From the IMG/VR virus record IMGVR_UViG_3300042559_002699, positions 25,452 through 89,451 of that record: a stretch of 64,000 bases of DNA. One strand, given 5' to 3'. The stretch comes from a virus. A program made the position numbers and the translations under genes. A model generated the notes under the pieces. It saw nothing but the letters and a program-made list of their open reading frames with translations. It was not told the DNA's origin and did not search any database. This document shows, one piece after another, positions 26,321 through 35,641 of the stretch (within the stretch, counting starts at the first letter, position 1; every line of letters starts with the position of its first letter).

Positions 26321-27181
26321 TTAATTATTTTTTAAGTATTTTATTAAGGAGTCTTTTTTTAGTGTAACATATTGGTCTGTATACCAGGGACACCAATTAG
26401 AGGATTTAAAATGAAACATGAAATTAACCCCGTTAATTTCAATCATATCTACATTGTATGGTACTGGAAATTCATATAATTTCATAATATTTAAAATCCC
26501 CAAAATTTTATCATTTAAATTTACCAAGGTTTCTTTATCTGAATAATATTCTGGCTTTTCGTTGAATATTATTTCATTGTCCTTTATATAGATTCCACAA
26601 TCATTATTTAAAGAAGAAATAACAACATTATCCGTTATATTTTGAATAGAATATAGTTTAAATATTTTTTTAATATATTTGTTATTTTTTGTCAATAATG
26701 ATGACTGGTCAAACGTGTCTGTTTGTGGTATAACGCTTGGCTTAAAATTTAATGAGATATCAATTTTTTTCATATTTATCCCAAAAACACCACTCCACAT
26801 GATTTCCAAGCCCAGAACATAATTTGGTATGTATATCAGGTCTGAAGATTCAAAAAGTTCAGTCAGGTTAATATTTGAAATAAAAAACATATCAGAATCA
26901 ATTTTAAAAACTGATTCTTCTGAAAAATAACTAAAAGCTTCGTTAAGAGCAGCCCCAGCAATATTTGATGGGTCTAAGTTGTAGTTAACTTGAATTCTAA
27001 TACATTTGATATCTAATTCTTCACACATTTTTTTATTTTGAATTGCTTGCAATTCATCAGAAGCATTATTAAAAATAATGTATTCATAATCTCCTTCAAC
27101 GTGATTTACAATACTCTCATATTGTAATTTAATAAAATCTTCATGTTTATCAAAAATAGAAATTATTTGTACTTTACTCAT
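26321..27181 (-). CDS. GT-A glycosyltransferase-like protein
   Basis: 286 residues. IISIFDKHEDFIKLQYESI and YIIFNNASDE form the nucleotide-binding half, and FKIDSDMFFI is a DxD motif. The C-terminal half is unusually Asn/Ile-rich. Family cannot be assigned beyond GT-A. Overlaps the next gene's start by 4 bp. Confidence 0.7.
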   Translation of the reverse strand: MSKVQIISIFDKHEDFIKLQYESIVNHVEGDYEYIIFNNASDELQAIQNKKMCEELDIKCIRIQVNYNLDPSNIAGAALNEAFSYFSEESVFKIDSDMFFISNINLTELFESSDLIYIPNYVLGLEIMWSGVFGINMKKIDISLNFKPSVIPQTDTFDQSSLLTKNNKYIKKIFKLYSIQNITDNVVISSLNNDCGIYIKDNEIIFNEKPEYYSDKETLVNLNDKILGILNIMKLYEFPVPYNVDMIEINGVNFMFHFKSSNWCPWYTDQYVTLKKDSLIKYLKNN

Positions 27182-27867
27182 AATTTTGTCTTGTATTTTG
27201 AATTAAATATGTAGCATTCAAGTCTTTCAATTAACCACGGGGCTGTTTCGTTTTCTTCCAATAAAGAAGTCACTTTTATATAAAAATCAAGGGATCTTAA
27301 ATGAACATGTTCTTTGGATATTCCGAAATGACCCCCTGGTATGAATTCATACATATTTGGCCTGGGTTCATCAAATAATAAATCCCAGTACACATCAACG
27401 TTGATATTTGGATTGTGGTCATGAGGCATCCCGTTGCTATAACAGGAGATTACATTACCTTTCCCGTGATGCTGTGACGGATGCATCGTGTGCATTACCC
27501 CCCCTCTTTCTGAGGGAACCTTAATAGTATTAAAGTGATATCCATAATACCCACCAATATTCAATGCTGAACGATTTATAAAGGTTTCAATATTACCATT
27601 AACAACATAGATTAAATCTTCCCAATGATCAAATGGGTAATCCTGAGCAAAAAATGTATAATCGGATAAATTGTAATAATTATTTTTAATATGATTGAAA
27701 AAACTATGTACGCATCTGCCAATATTTGGTTCAATTAAAATTTCACCACTAGACAATGGGAGTGCATTTCCCTTTCGATAAATTGTTTTTTTAACATTAT
27801 CATCAATTAACGACAACCAATCGATTGGTTTATCATAAGCGGATATCACCAATTCTTTATCTTCCAT
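27178..27867 (-). CDS. DUF3431-family protein
   Basis: 229 residues from the ATG at 27867 (MEDKELVISAYDKPIDWL). The N-terminal strand, YNLSDYTFFAQDYPFDH and HYGxHF-type segments match DUF3431, a glycosyltransferase-like family. Using the ATG at 27912 would add 15 residues and overlap the previous gene by 56 bp, which is less likely. Probably acts on the island's glycan. Confidence 0.75.
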   Translation of the reverse strand: MEDKELVISAYDKPIDWLSLIDDNVKKTIYRKGNALPLSSGEILIEPNIGRCVHSFFNHIKNNYYNLSDYTFFAQDYPFDHWEDLIYVVNGNIETFINRSALNIGGYYGYHFNTIKVPSERGGVMHTMHPSQHHGKGNVISCYSNGMPHDHNPNINVDVYWDLLFDEPRPNMYEFIPGGHFGISKEHVHLRSLDFYIKVTSLLEENETAPWLIERLECYIFNSKYKTKL

Positions 27868-28522
27868 AATTAGGGTAAATCGAATTGGTACCAAAGTGTC
27901 TATGAAATGCAAATGGTTTTATTCCTTCTATTTCTGGTATCATTGTTTCGTGTGAGAAGTATTTGGCAACATCAATGTCTGCAAATTTACATCCTTCTTC
28001 TATATACCTATGCCTATAATGCGCACATATAAATCCGTCTTCATTTGTAAATCCATAGAAAGACTTCCATTCCAGATTTAATTTATTTGGAATATCTATT
28101 AATTTTTTACTTCTTAGAGAAACACTATTTCCCTGGCGAACGATTTCTCCATTTATATCACGGTACGAATAATCATCTGAAGGTAAAGCCCAAGGAGCTC
28201 CTATGTAATCATATTCTAAAAATTCATTCCTCCAAGATTCCGGATTTACTATAAAACCATCATCGTGAATGAGAATTGCATAATCTGTTTCTATATGTTT
28301 GGATAGATTATAAATTATATTATAATTCCACTCATCAATATTTGAACTTCTTTCGGTATACTCATGTTTTATGAAAGCAGGTAAATTTTCTGGTTTTATA
28401 TCGGAAGCTAATTTAACATCTCCAAATTGGATTCCCCTGCAACTATATTCCAGAGCTTTTATTGTCTGAGGGATTCTAACGCTTGTTAAAGCTATGAGAG
28501 TTACGTTTTCTAGTTTAAGCAT
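27857..28522 (-). CDS. DUF5672-family glycosyltransferase-like protein
   Basis: 221 residues. LENVTLIALTSVRIPQTIKA, YAILIHDDGFIVNPESW and YDYIGAPWALP are typical of DUF5672, with HDDG as probable metal motif. Common beside capsular and viral glycosyltransferases. Role within the glycan not known. Confidence 0.8.
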   Translation of the reverse strand: MLKLENVTLIALTSVRIPQTIKALEYSCRGIQFGDVKLASDIKPENLPAFIKHEYTERSSNIDEWNYNIIYNLSKHIETDYAILIHDDGFIVNPESWRNEFLEYDYIGAPWALPSDDYSYRDINGEIVRQGNSVSLRSKKLIDIPNKLNLEWKSFYGFTNEDGFICAHYRHRYIEEGCKFADIDVAKYFSHETMIPEIEGIKPFAFHRHFGTNSIYPNYGR

Positions 28523-28544
28523 ATCTTATTTCGGGGGTTGTTCA

Positions 28545-29108
28545 TTAAATCCTAGATAGAATAGTAAGTCCGTTATTGTTTGTAAACCTTTCTCCAATTC
28601 TCCATTCTCCTTCAGATAGGAATTCCTCCACTGCTCTCCAGATTCCTTCTTTTCCTGGGGTTTCTCCTTTGATTGCAAAAGTTTCTGTATCGTGAAGGCC
28701 TATGTATTTTTTAACAGAAGGCGAATGGATTCTTAATTCTTCCTTTAGTTGATCGTAATCATGAAGGGTATCGATGAATAAAAAATCACATTCAATGGGA
28801 TCCATTTTTAAGGTATCTGACTCTATAAATTCAAATTCAATTTCTCTCTCTTCTGCAATTTCATAAACCAAATCTAAATTGCATCCAGACGGGTCATGAT
28901 TGATATAAGTTTTAGGATGAACGATGTCCACAGAGATTAATTTTTTTGGCTGCCCTAGTAAAAAAGCCCAGGTTGAAACTATGCTTCTAACCCCCATTTC
29001 GATAACAACGTCGCATTCTTCTGTGTATCTCCTTAAAGTAGGTAAATGCTCGTTGATGTCTAATGCAGTAGCGCATTTATTAAGGTAAATTTGTTCTAAA
29101 TTATTCAT
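28545..29108 (-). CDS. Class I methyltransferase (CmcI/Methyltransf_24-like)
   Basis: 187 residues. VVIEMGVRSIVSTWAF is the SAM-binding motif I (Gly-poor variant), LISVDIVHP motif II, and DFLFIDTLHDYDQLKEEL plus GLHDTETF follow. It resembles the small sugar/cephalosporin-type methyltransferases found in glycan clusters. Likely O-methylates a sugar. Confidence 0.78.
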   Translation of the reverse strand: MNNLEQIYLNKCATALDINEHLPTLRRYTEECDVVIEMGVRSIVSTWAFLLGQPKKLISVDIVHPKTYINHDPSGCNLDLVYEIAEEREIEFEFIESDTLKMDPIECDFLFIDTLHDYDQLKEELRIHSPSVKKYIGLHDTETFAIKGETPGKEGIWRAVEEFLSEGEWRIGERFTNNNGLTILSRI

Positions 29109-29124
29109 TTTATTTTATATATTA

Positions 29125-29808
29125 TTAGTATTTATGTCTCCCGTATTCTATTTCCCATTTTTTTCTTTCCCAAGGGATGTGATTATTATACTGACCTTCC
29201 CAAGTTCTGTTAACAACATTAATTCGATTTAAATAGAAAGGATCCCCATATCTCATATAGAGTCTTTTGTACATATCGCAGTCCATTAGCCAGATTAAAT
29301 TTGAGTCAAACCAAACATCTCCGGTATTTTTAAAACTTAAAACACTCGGAGAGCTTATTAAATTATTCCCCGTCATAATGTCTTCTGTATATCTTGGATA
29401 ATAAAATCTCTCGAAGTTAATTCCATCTGTAGTGTGACAAGAAGCTGTTACCAGCCAGTCTATATCATTAGAAGAAAAAGAATCTCTTATTTCTTTTAGA
29501 GAATTAATGTGATATAGAAAATCGTCCTGGAAAATAATTTTAATTATTTCACCAGTAGAATTAGAAATTGCATTATTAATATTACTAGAGGAATTCCCCC
29601 TATTATTTTCGTTTTTAAAATATTTAACATCCATACCCAATGATGAATATTTCTCGCATACAGATTTAATCTCCTCGTTTTGGCTGTGGTCTGAAATTAC
29701 AACTTCAAAGTCTTGATAGGTCTGTTCTTTAATTTTTTCCAAATTAAAGTCTAGAAAATCCTTTCCTCTCCCGTGCATCTCGTAACAAGGTATACAAATT
29801 GATATCAT
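29125..29808 (-). CDS. Family 2 glycosyltransferase
   Basis: 227 residues. ISICIPCYEMHGRGKDF, VVISDHSQN and IIKIIFQDDFLY are the GT2 nucleotide-binding and DxD-like metal motifs (here QDD). It is the cytosolic short form without membrane segments. Next to the GT31-like gene (1-nt gap). Confidence 0.88.
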   Translation of the reverse strand: MISICIPCYEMHGRGKDFLDFNLEKIKEQTYQDFEVVISDHSQNEEIKSVCEKYSSLGMDVKYFKNENNRGNSSSNINNAISNSTGEIIKIIFQDDFLYHINSLKEIRDSFSSNDIDWLVTASCHTTDGINFERFYYPRYTEDIMTGNNLISSPSVLSFKNTGDVWFDSNLIWLMDCDMYKRLYMRYGDPFYLNRINVVNRTWEGQYNNHIPWERKKWEIEYGRHKY

Positions 29809-29809
29809 C

Positions 29810-30505
29810 TTATCTTATTAACATTGGATTGACTTGAACCTTAGATTCTGGAGGAGAAGGAGGTACCATATTAGGCCAATCGAATCCATTCTGTCCCATG
29901 TGAATAAACGTTGGATAGATTCCAAATGAATTTAAAACGTATCCGGTAGCTGCGTCTTCAAATACCATGGTGGAATATTTTTCCTTTGATTGGGAAATTT
30001 TAGAGATAGATTCTTTACTTAAGTAATATCCTCCACCACCACAATAGGTACAAAGAGGAACTCTTACTGGGGTTCTATTCATCTCTGCGGATTCACATTT
30101 TCCCATGTGCCAGGTCGATACGTTTTCAGGGTTAGTTATCTGTGTAACTATTCCAAAATAATCTTTATCTCCGTGAATAGAAAGGCAAGAATAAATCTTT
30201 TCGATATCCAGTTCTATATCATCGTCTGTTTTTATCATTCCTTTAATCGAGTCGGAATAATTTTCATTCACAAAAGAAACAGCTGCTTGTGTTTTTAAGG
30301 GAAGAGATTCGTAGTTATCAGGAACTTTTAGATAGACTATTTTGTTCTCTTCGTCTACTTTATATTCCGAGTCTAGATTTAAATCTCCTATAAAATAATA
30401 GAATATAATATCACCGTTGTTTGTTTCTAGGAGATGTTTTTTTTGTTCATCCCTGTGCTTACTTCCCTTATGAGAAAGAATAGCCATAAAAAATTTATCT
30501 TTCAT
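29810..30505 (-). CDS. GT31-like galactosyltransferase
   Basis: 231 residues. MKTDDDIELD is the GT31-type DDD motif; GGGGYYLSKESISKI and FEDAATGYVL match the family's later conserved blocks (EDVxxG-like). GT31 members transfer Gal or GlcNAc in beta-1,3 linkage. Overlaps the upstream gene by 11 bp. Confidence 0.82.
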   Translation of the reverse strand: MKDKFFMAILSHKGSKHRDEQKKHLLETNNGDIIFYYFIGDLNLDSEYKVDEENKIVYLKVPDNYESLPLKTQAAVSFVNENYSDSIKGMIKTDDDIELDIEKIYSCLSIHGDKDYFGIVTQITNPENVSTWHMGKCESAEMNRTPVRVPLCTYCGGGGYYLSKESISKISQSKEKYSTMVFEDAATGYVLNSFGIYPTFIHMGQNGFDWPNMVPPSPPESKVQVNPMLIR

Positions 30506-31253
30506 TTAATGTTTCTAATCTGGTGTATTTTTCTTTTGATCTAATGTATCTTGCTACCTCTTCTTGTCTATGAACTTTAGTTGCTCCGTCCCTTGTGGGA
30601 TTAGCTACGTTATAAACATAAAGAATATCAGGAATAAATCTGCTTCTCTCTTTTGACATCTCCAACATTGGAAGCATAAATGCCTGATCCCCTGTTACGT
30701 CAAGCCATTCACCATCGGGTAATTTAAAGTCCTCTTCCTTGATTTTCAAAAACAATTCTCTTCTATAAGTTCTTAGATGAGAAGCCATCCATCTGTATTC
30801 CCTAAATAAATTTCCTTGTATTATATGATCTGGGTAAGCATAATAACTTCCAGAAACGTCGTTATAAGGATATTCTTCATATCTTCCATAGGTCATCCAG
30901 ACTTCTCCGGAATTATAGACCTCATTTAGTTTTTTTAGAACCTGGTTGTTTTTTAAACAATCATCCCCATCGACAGAAACCACTATAGAATTTTCCTTAG
31001 AAAGAAGAGTGAGCTCTAGAATATTTCGGACCTGCGAGAATATTTTATTCTCATTTCTTATAGCTCTTAATTTTCCTGGAAATTCTTTTTGTATCCTGGA
31101 GCATATCTCAAAAGTCTTATCGGTTGAAATGTCGTCTATAACGATAACTTCAAAGTTATCATAATCCTGGTTTAAACAGCTGTATAGACATCCCTCTATC
31201 CAATTCTCGTGATTAAAGGTGTTTATCGTTATGGAAAAGAAGTTGTTGCTCAT
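30495..31253 (-). CDS. Family 2 glycosyltransferase
   Basis: 252 residues from ATG 31253. FSITINTFNHENWIEGCLY, VIVIDDISTDKT and VSVDGDDCLK are classic GT2 motifs, with a later GDQAFMLPM. I chose 31253 because it overlaps the upstream stop as ATGA; a start at 31274 would add 7 residues in the middle of the preceding gene. Confidence 0.9.
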   Translation of the reverse strand: MSNNFFSITINTFNHENWIEGCLYSCLNQDYDNFEVIVIDDISTDKTFEICSRIQKEFPGKLRAIRNENKIFSQVRNILELTLLSKENSIVVSVDGDDCLKNNQVLKKLNEVYNSGEVWMTYGRYEEYPYNDVSGSYYAYPDHIIQGNLFREYRWMASHLRTYRRELFLKIKEEDFKLPDGEWLDVTGDQAFMLPMLEMSKERSRFIPDILYVYNVANPTRDGATKVHRQEEVARYIRSKEKYTRLETLNER

Positions 31254-32098
31254 ATTATTTCCCATCCCTCGCAATATATGTCACTCGTGTCTTTAGGTAA
31301 AGAAGGACCAAACCATCTGGAAGGAGCTATAACTCTCTTGTCCTTAGATCTATTTAACCAGGCACCCCACCAGCTAAAAGAAGAGTTTGCAATAATGTGA
31401 TGGTCACACATTGTCATAATTGCAAGATCCACATATGGATTGTTAGTTTCTGAAAATATAAAACTGTCTCCTTCAAATTTTTTCTTGCACCATTCGATAT
31501 CGTCAGAAAAAACTAGAAACACAGAATTTTTTAGATCGAATTTTTCAATTGCAGATTTATAATAGTCATCGGAACAAACCGGATGATGGTTTGGATATAG
31601 CGTATAATCCCCCCTTCTTACGTGAATAGAAATTACATTCTTATTTGATGATAGAGAATGAACCTTCTCTAATAGAAAATTTCTTGCTTCTTCTTCATCT
31701 TCTTTTTTAAAAGTAAAGATTTCTAGAATTTCTTCCCTATATTTTTTAAAATATTCCTCGGTTTGAAAGTATCCAGATAAATCTGTATATGGTTCCAAAG
31801 ATAGAACCTGAGGATTGAATTTAAAATCCCCCTCGTAGTAAATGTACTGAGGTTTTACCTCACTGAACGGAATTAAATATTTTGACGGGATATTGAAACA
31901 ATCTAAAAGATCGCACTTAACATTCGTCTGTAATCCGGTTTTAACGTCAATTGGTCCGCTTCCAATTTTTCTGGTGCAATTCTCAATAGGAATTCCGGCA
32001 CCAAATCCTCTTTCTTTTGCTATTCCTACTGTTGAAGCAAGCTGGAACATCTGATTTCCAAGCCTTCCCATGTAGCCGATGCTTCTAAAATAAATCAT
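31250..32098 (-). CDS. Alpha-1,2-fucosyltransferase (GT11)
   Basis: 282 residues. GRLGNQMFQLAS, the intact GDP-fucose site IHVRRGDY, and the C-terminal ANSSFSWWGAWLN. Unlike the second GT11-like gene at 20.8 kb, the HxRRGDY motif is kept, so fucosyl transfer is likely. First gene of the minus-strand glycan operon; divergent from the plus-strand GT7-like gene. Confidence 0.92.
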   Translation of the reverse strand: MIYFRSIGYMGRLGNQMFQLASTVGIAKERGFGAGIPIENCTRKIGSGPIDVKTGLQTNVKCDLLDCFNIPSKYLIPFSEVKPQYIYYEGDFKFNPQVLSLEPYTDLSGYFQTEEYFKKYREEILEIFTFKKEDEEEARNFLLEKVHSLSSNKNVISIHVRRGDYTLYPNHHPVCSDDYYKSAIEKFDLKNSVFLVFSDDIEWCKKKFEGDSFIFSETNNPYVDLAIMTMCDHHIIANSSFSWWGAWLNRSKDKRVIAPSRWFGPSLPKDTSDIYCEGWEII

Positions 32099-32175
32099 AG
32101 AATAATTTAAAATTATACCGGGGAAGAAGAATAATGTTTCGGAAACTTTAACAAAAGTATGAACTAAAATATCTG

Positions 32176-32844
32176 ATGTCTAAAAAATTATCTATCATAG
32201 TTCCATATAGGGACAGAGAAGAACATTTAAAAAAATTTGTTCCCCATATGGAGAATTCAGAATTCTTAAGGGATTTGGATTACGAGATTGTAATTGTTGA
32301 ACAGGACGATAAACCTTTCAACAGAGGAAAATTATTAAACGTCGGAGCACTTGAATCACCTTCTGCAGATTACTATTGTTTCCATGACGTTGATATGTTA
32401 CCAATAACATCGGATTATACTTATACCCCGAATCCAACCCATTTAGCAGCTGAAGCGGAGCAATTTGGATACAAACTCCCTTACCATAAGTATTTCGGAG
32501 GGGTTACCATTTTCGATAAGCATTCCTTTATCAAGGCAAATGGATATTCTAACGATTACTGGGGGTGGGGAGCAGAGGATGACGACGTTATGTTGAGATG
32601 CATTTTAAATGGGATCCCAACATCTAGGAAAAATGGAAGATATAGATCGTTAGCTCACGAAAGAAATATTGTCAAAGATTTATATGACGAGAATCTTAAA
32701 AAATATTTCTCATTTAGCTCCCCTGAAGGGCAAAAAAATGCGATGGAAAAAATAAATTCGGATGGATTAACAACTCTAAAATATGAAATCTTAGAAGAAA
32801 GGAAGATCTCAGATAAAACTAGAATCGTAAAAGTTAAAATTTAA
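32176..32844 (+). CDS. Beta-1,4-galactosyltransferase-like (GT7)
   Basis: 222 residues. LSIIVPYRDREEHL, FNRGKLLNVG, YYCFHDVDMLP, FGGVTIF and WGWGAEDDD follow the full motif order of metazoan-type B4GALT enzymes: UDP-Gal binding, DVD metal motif and acceptor loop. No signal anchor is present, so it acts in the cytosol. One of few plus-strand genes in the island. Confidence 0.93.
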   Translation: MSKKLSIIVPYRDREEHLKKFVPHMENSEFLRDLDYEIVIVEQDDKPFNRGKLLNVGALESPSADYYCFHDVDMLPITSDYTYTPNPTHLAAEAEQFGYKLPYHKYFGGVTIFDKHSFIKANGYSNDYWGWGAEDDDVMLRCILNGIPTSRKNGRYRSLAHERNIVKDLYDENLKKYFSFSSPEGQKNAMEKINSDGLTTLKYEILEERKISDKTRIVKVKI

Positions 32845-32845
32845 A

Positions 32846-32853
32846 AATATATA
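32846..32853 (+). promoter_or_regulatory. Class B promoter-like motif (AATATATA)
   Basis: AATATATA ends 19 nt before the GTG at 32873, the standard spacing. Only 2 nt after the GT7 stop. Confidence 0.4.
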
Positions 32854-32872
32854 AGGGAAATTATCCCAAAGA

Positions 32873-33430
32873 GTGATAGAAATTAAAGGAATAGATACCG
32901 GTAACAGATTAGTTATTTTTGATTTAGATGATACTATTGTCAGAACTGATGCAAAGATAAAAATTGTAGACAGAAAAACCGGGAAAATTATCAAGTCCTT
33001 AACCCCTCAGGAATTCAACACATTCGAATCTAAACCATCTAAGCACGTTCTGGATTTTGGGGATTTTCTAAACCCTGAAATTCTAAGACAGGGAAGATTT
33101 ATCCATGAGATATTTAACAAGCTCAAAAGCTACTATAAGAGAGGAATCCCTGTTGCTATTGTGACTGCTAGAAGCTCTAGCAAGCTCGTGAGGGACTTCT
33201 TTTTAGAAAATGGGATTGACATACATCCACAACTTGTAATTGCTATAAGTGATCCTCAGTATGGTTATAAAGGAACCATTGCAGATAGAAAAAAGGAAGC
33301 AATAAAAGATTTAATTGATTTAGGATTTAAGCATTTGACTTTCTTTGATGATAGCCAAGAAAATTTAACTCTTGCTAAAGAAGCAGAGGGATATAAAGGT
33401 GCTACAATTAAACTGATTAAAGTTGATTAA
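32873..33430 (+). CDS. HAD-superfamily phosphatase-like protein (GTG start)
   Basis: 185 residues. LVIFDLDDTIV is HAD motif I with the nucleophile Asp; IVTARSSSKL is motif II; TFFDDSQENL is motif IV. The cap is small. Phage homologues often belong to the end-healing or nucleotide-phosphatase groups. GTG start is supported by a class B motif 19 nt upstream. Converges on 33427..33648 (4-bp overlap of stops). Confidence 0.83.
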   Translation: MIEIKGIDTGNRLVIFDLDDTIVRTDAKIKIVDRKTGKIIKSLTPQEFNTFESKPSKHVLDFGDFLNPEILRQGRFIHEIFNKLKSYYKRGIPVAIVTARSSSKLVRDFFLENGIDIHPQLVIAISDPQYGYKGTIADRKKEAIKDLIDLGFKHLTFFDDSQENLTLAKEAEGYKGATIKLIKVD

Positions 33431-33648
33431 AGACCAGATCTAAGGTCCTCTAGAGATCTCGGGATTGTCAATCTCAGATGCTCCAGATTTTTCTCTAGTA
33501 TTTCAGGACTTACGTTTCTAGTTAAGATTTGAACAGTTTCCAATACACCAAGGGCAAATCCTAATTTTCCTTTGATGATAGCATTTTCTTTCATGAGCAT
33601 TTGCTCTCTTCTAGAAAGTTCCCCCTCCTTAATTTTTTTCTTTGGCAT
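33427..33648 (-). CDS. Small helical protein, unknown
   Basis: 73 residues. Very basic first ten residues, then helices (LSRREQMLMKENAIIKGKL, SPEILEKNLEHLRLTI). No domain recognised. It lies alone between the HAD gene and a glycosyltransferase gene. Confidence 0.6.
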   Translation of the reverse strand: MPKKKIKEGELSRREQMLMKENAIIKGKLGFALGVLETVQILTRNVSPEILEKNLEHLRLTIPRSLEDLRSGL

Positions 33649-33685
33649 ATAAAATATGTATCAAAGATCCAAATTTATTTAGAAT

Positions 33686-34441
33686 TTATTTAGAATTAAG
33701 GTAATCTTCCAATCTACGATATCTTTCATTATTAGGAAGACCGTGTACGTCCATAGGACTGTCGCACAATCTAGTGTACCACATGTGAATTGCTATGTCA
33801 GGAGAATCTTTCTCAATCCTTGGATTGGTTGACTTAAATCTGGAATCAAAGTAAGGGTAAAGATAATGAATTTTTATTTTGTTCTCCTTCATCAGCCAGC
33901 AGAAAAGATAAAAAGGTTCGCATTCAGATTCTATATTATCATGAGGCCAGATTTTATCGTGAGGATATATGAAATCATCCAAATATTCTTTCTTAAAATG
34001 AATTCCTAAAGAATTCTTCCAATTTTGTCCATCGTATTTGAAATCGATATTTTTAATATCTAAATTGACATGCTGCAAATCTTCAACCCTACCAGCCAAA
34101 AAGAAAGAGTTGAAAGCTACTGGATTGTTTCCTCTGAAATGACAATATGCTTCAGAAATAGCAGAAATCCCAATATCTTCCATTTCCATTTTTTCAAGGA
34201 GTTTAATTACTTCAGATTTATTTTCGATGAAGCAATCTTCATCGATATGGATATACCATTTTTGATTTGTTTTCTTAACCTCATTTATCCAAAGAAACCA
34301 GGACTTTGGCCATCCCCCTCTTCCGTCGACGACAATGAAGGAACTTTCAGGAAAATTTGATTTTAATATACTCTGTTGATAATTTATCCATTTAGTGGAT
34401 AAAGAAGGGGTAACAAAAACTATGTCTGAATCTTTGATCAT
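33686..34441 (-). CDS. GT-A glycosyltransferase-like protein
   Basis: 251 residues. VFVTPSLSTKWINYQQSIL begins the fold; WYIHIDEDCFIEN holds the DxD (DED) motif; a Trp/His-rich C-terminus follows (IWPHDNIESECEP). It is outlying from the main glycan operon but of the same style as the other small GTs. Family not fixed. Confidence 0.75.
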   Translation of the reverse strand: MIKDSDIVFVTPSLSTKWINYQQSILKSNFPESSFIVVDGRGGWPKSWFLWINEVKKTNQKWYIHIDEDCFIENKSEVIKLLEKMEMEDIGISAISEAYCHFRGNNPVAFNSFFLAGRVEDLQHVNLDIKNIDFKYDGQNWKNSLGIHFKKEYLDDFIYPHDKIWPHDNIESECEPFYLFCWLMKENKIKIHYLYPYFDSRFKSTNPRIEKDSPDIAIHMWYTRLCDSPMDVHGLPNNERYRRLEDYLNSK

Positions 34442-34476
34442 ATTTGATTTATACCAGGAAAAGAAAGATAAGTTTC

Positions 34477-34776
34477 TTAAAAGAGAGATTTGACGTGTCT
34501 CAGAGCAACATCAAAAACGGAATTCTTAGGATCATTAGGCCAGTTACCAACAAAGGCTAGCATCGAGGTAGCTTTTTTCTGAACCTCTTTTTCTGGAACT
34601 ATGTTGCTCTTCTTGATTGCTGCAACCAATTCTTCTGCTAATTTCTTACCGCTCTTATAAATGTCAGAGATTTTTTTATCTTCTGGAATGTTAAGAAGTT
34701 CGTGCATTAGATTCTTTCTTGTTCTTGATTCGTTTAAAGATTCGGTGAAAGATTCATAGAGTGCTAGATTTTTCAT
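34477..34776 (-). CDS. Tagged (capsid-targeting-like) small protein
   Basis: 99 residues. N-terminal MKNLALYESFTESLNE then SR is one of the cleanest tag examples, with a predicted cut after NE. The rest is a helical domain (SGKKLAEELVAAIKKSNIV). Start overlaps the methyltransferase stop (ATGA). Confidence 0.75.
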   Translation of the reverse strand: MKNLALYESFTESLNESRTRKNLMHELLNIPEDKKISDIYKSGKKLAEELVAAIKKSNIVPEKEVQKKATSMLAFVGNWPNDPKNSVFDVALRHVKSLF

Positions 34777-35639
34777 TTTTCAAAATTTTTATTTTCTATA
34801 ATCATTTTAGCATGTGTAGTGTGCTTAATGTCTACATCGAAGTCCTTTTTGACTTCTTTTTTTAGATAGGGAAGAACAAAATTATCTTCAAAAATAATTT
34901 CATATCCCGGAGGTATTTTCTTGTATAGAGTTTCAAGAGAAAGAGGAAGATAGTTTTCTGCTACTTCTCTAGTCCAGTTATCTGTGAATTTATATTTTAG
35001 TAAAAAGTGAGCTAAGAATTTATAGCTGCTTCCAATATCATCCCACTTTTCTTCGTAAGACTTTAAGTATTTTGGATCTGCCGCAGATTTAACTTTGTCA
35101 ACATCGTCCTGGAATTCGGATGCTTCTTTTCTACTCATTTCAACAGAAGGAATCATGTCTCTGATTACTATCCATTTAAAGTCTCCACCAAATACTCTAT
35201 CCTCCCAGAATTTTTTAACTTCTTTAGGATGAGAATAAGAATAAACTTCGTGAATTACCGAAGATAATACAAGAGCTGGTTTATCATAAGATTCCAATTC
35301 AGATTGAACCTCACTCCAAGAATCGGTTAATAAAACGTCTGGTCCTAGTTTAGCTCTTGCTTTAGCAAGCATAGCTTTACTAAGATCGTATCCTATCAAT
35401 TTAACATCTGGATTTTTCTCCTTCATCTTGGAAAGGATCGTTCCGTCTGCACACCCAAAATCTACGATAACATCCGGATTTATAATATCTAAAAAGAATA
35501 ATTTATCCGGATAGGATGCTTCCATATTTCGGTTATAAACCTCTATGTTAGCAATAGGATTTGATTCTAGAGATTCGAAAATCGATCTCAAACGGTTCAA
35601 TCCGTCGGAAAATTCCTCATATAGAATTATATTTTTCAA
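34773..35639 (-). CDS. Tagged class I SAM methyltransferase (TTG start)
   Basis: 288 residues. The N-terminal tag MKNIILYEEFSDGLN precedes a SAM fold: VIVDFGCADGTIL (motif I), LIGYDLSKAML (motif II), and VLSSVIHEVYSY. Target unknown. TTG at 35639 follows the bS21 stop by 2 nt, and the protein's tag supports it. A methyltransferase with a packaging tag would be delivered into the cell at once (inference). Confidence 0.75.
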   Translation of the reverse strand: MKNIILYEEFSDGLNRLRSIFESLESNPIANIEVYNRNMEASYPDKLFFLDIINPDVIVDFGCADGTILSKMKEKNPDVKLIGYDLSKAMLAKARAKLGPDVLLTDSWSEVQSELESYDKPALVLSSVIHEVYSYSHPKEVKKFWEDRVFGGDFKWIVIRDMIPSVEMSRKEASEFQDDVDKVKSAADPKYLKSYEEKWDDIGSSYKFLAHFLLKYKFTDNWTREVAENYLPLSLETLYKKIPPGYEIIFEDNFVLPYLKKEVKKDFDVDIKHTTHAKMIIENKNFEK

Positions 35640-35641
35640 AT

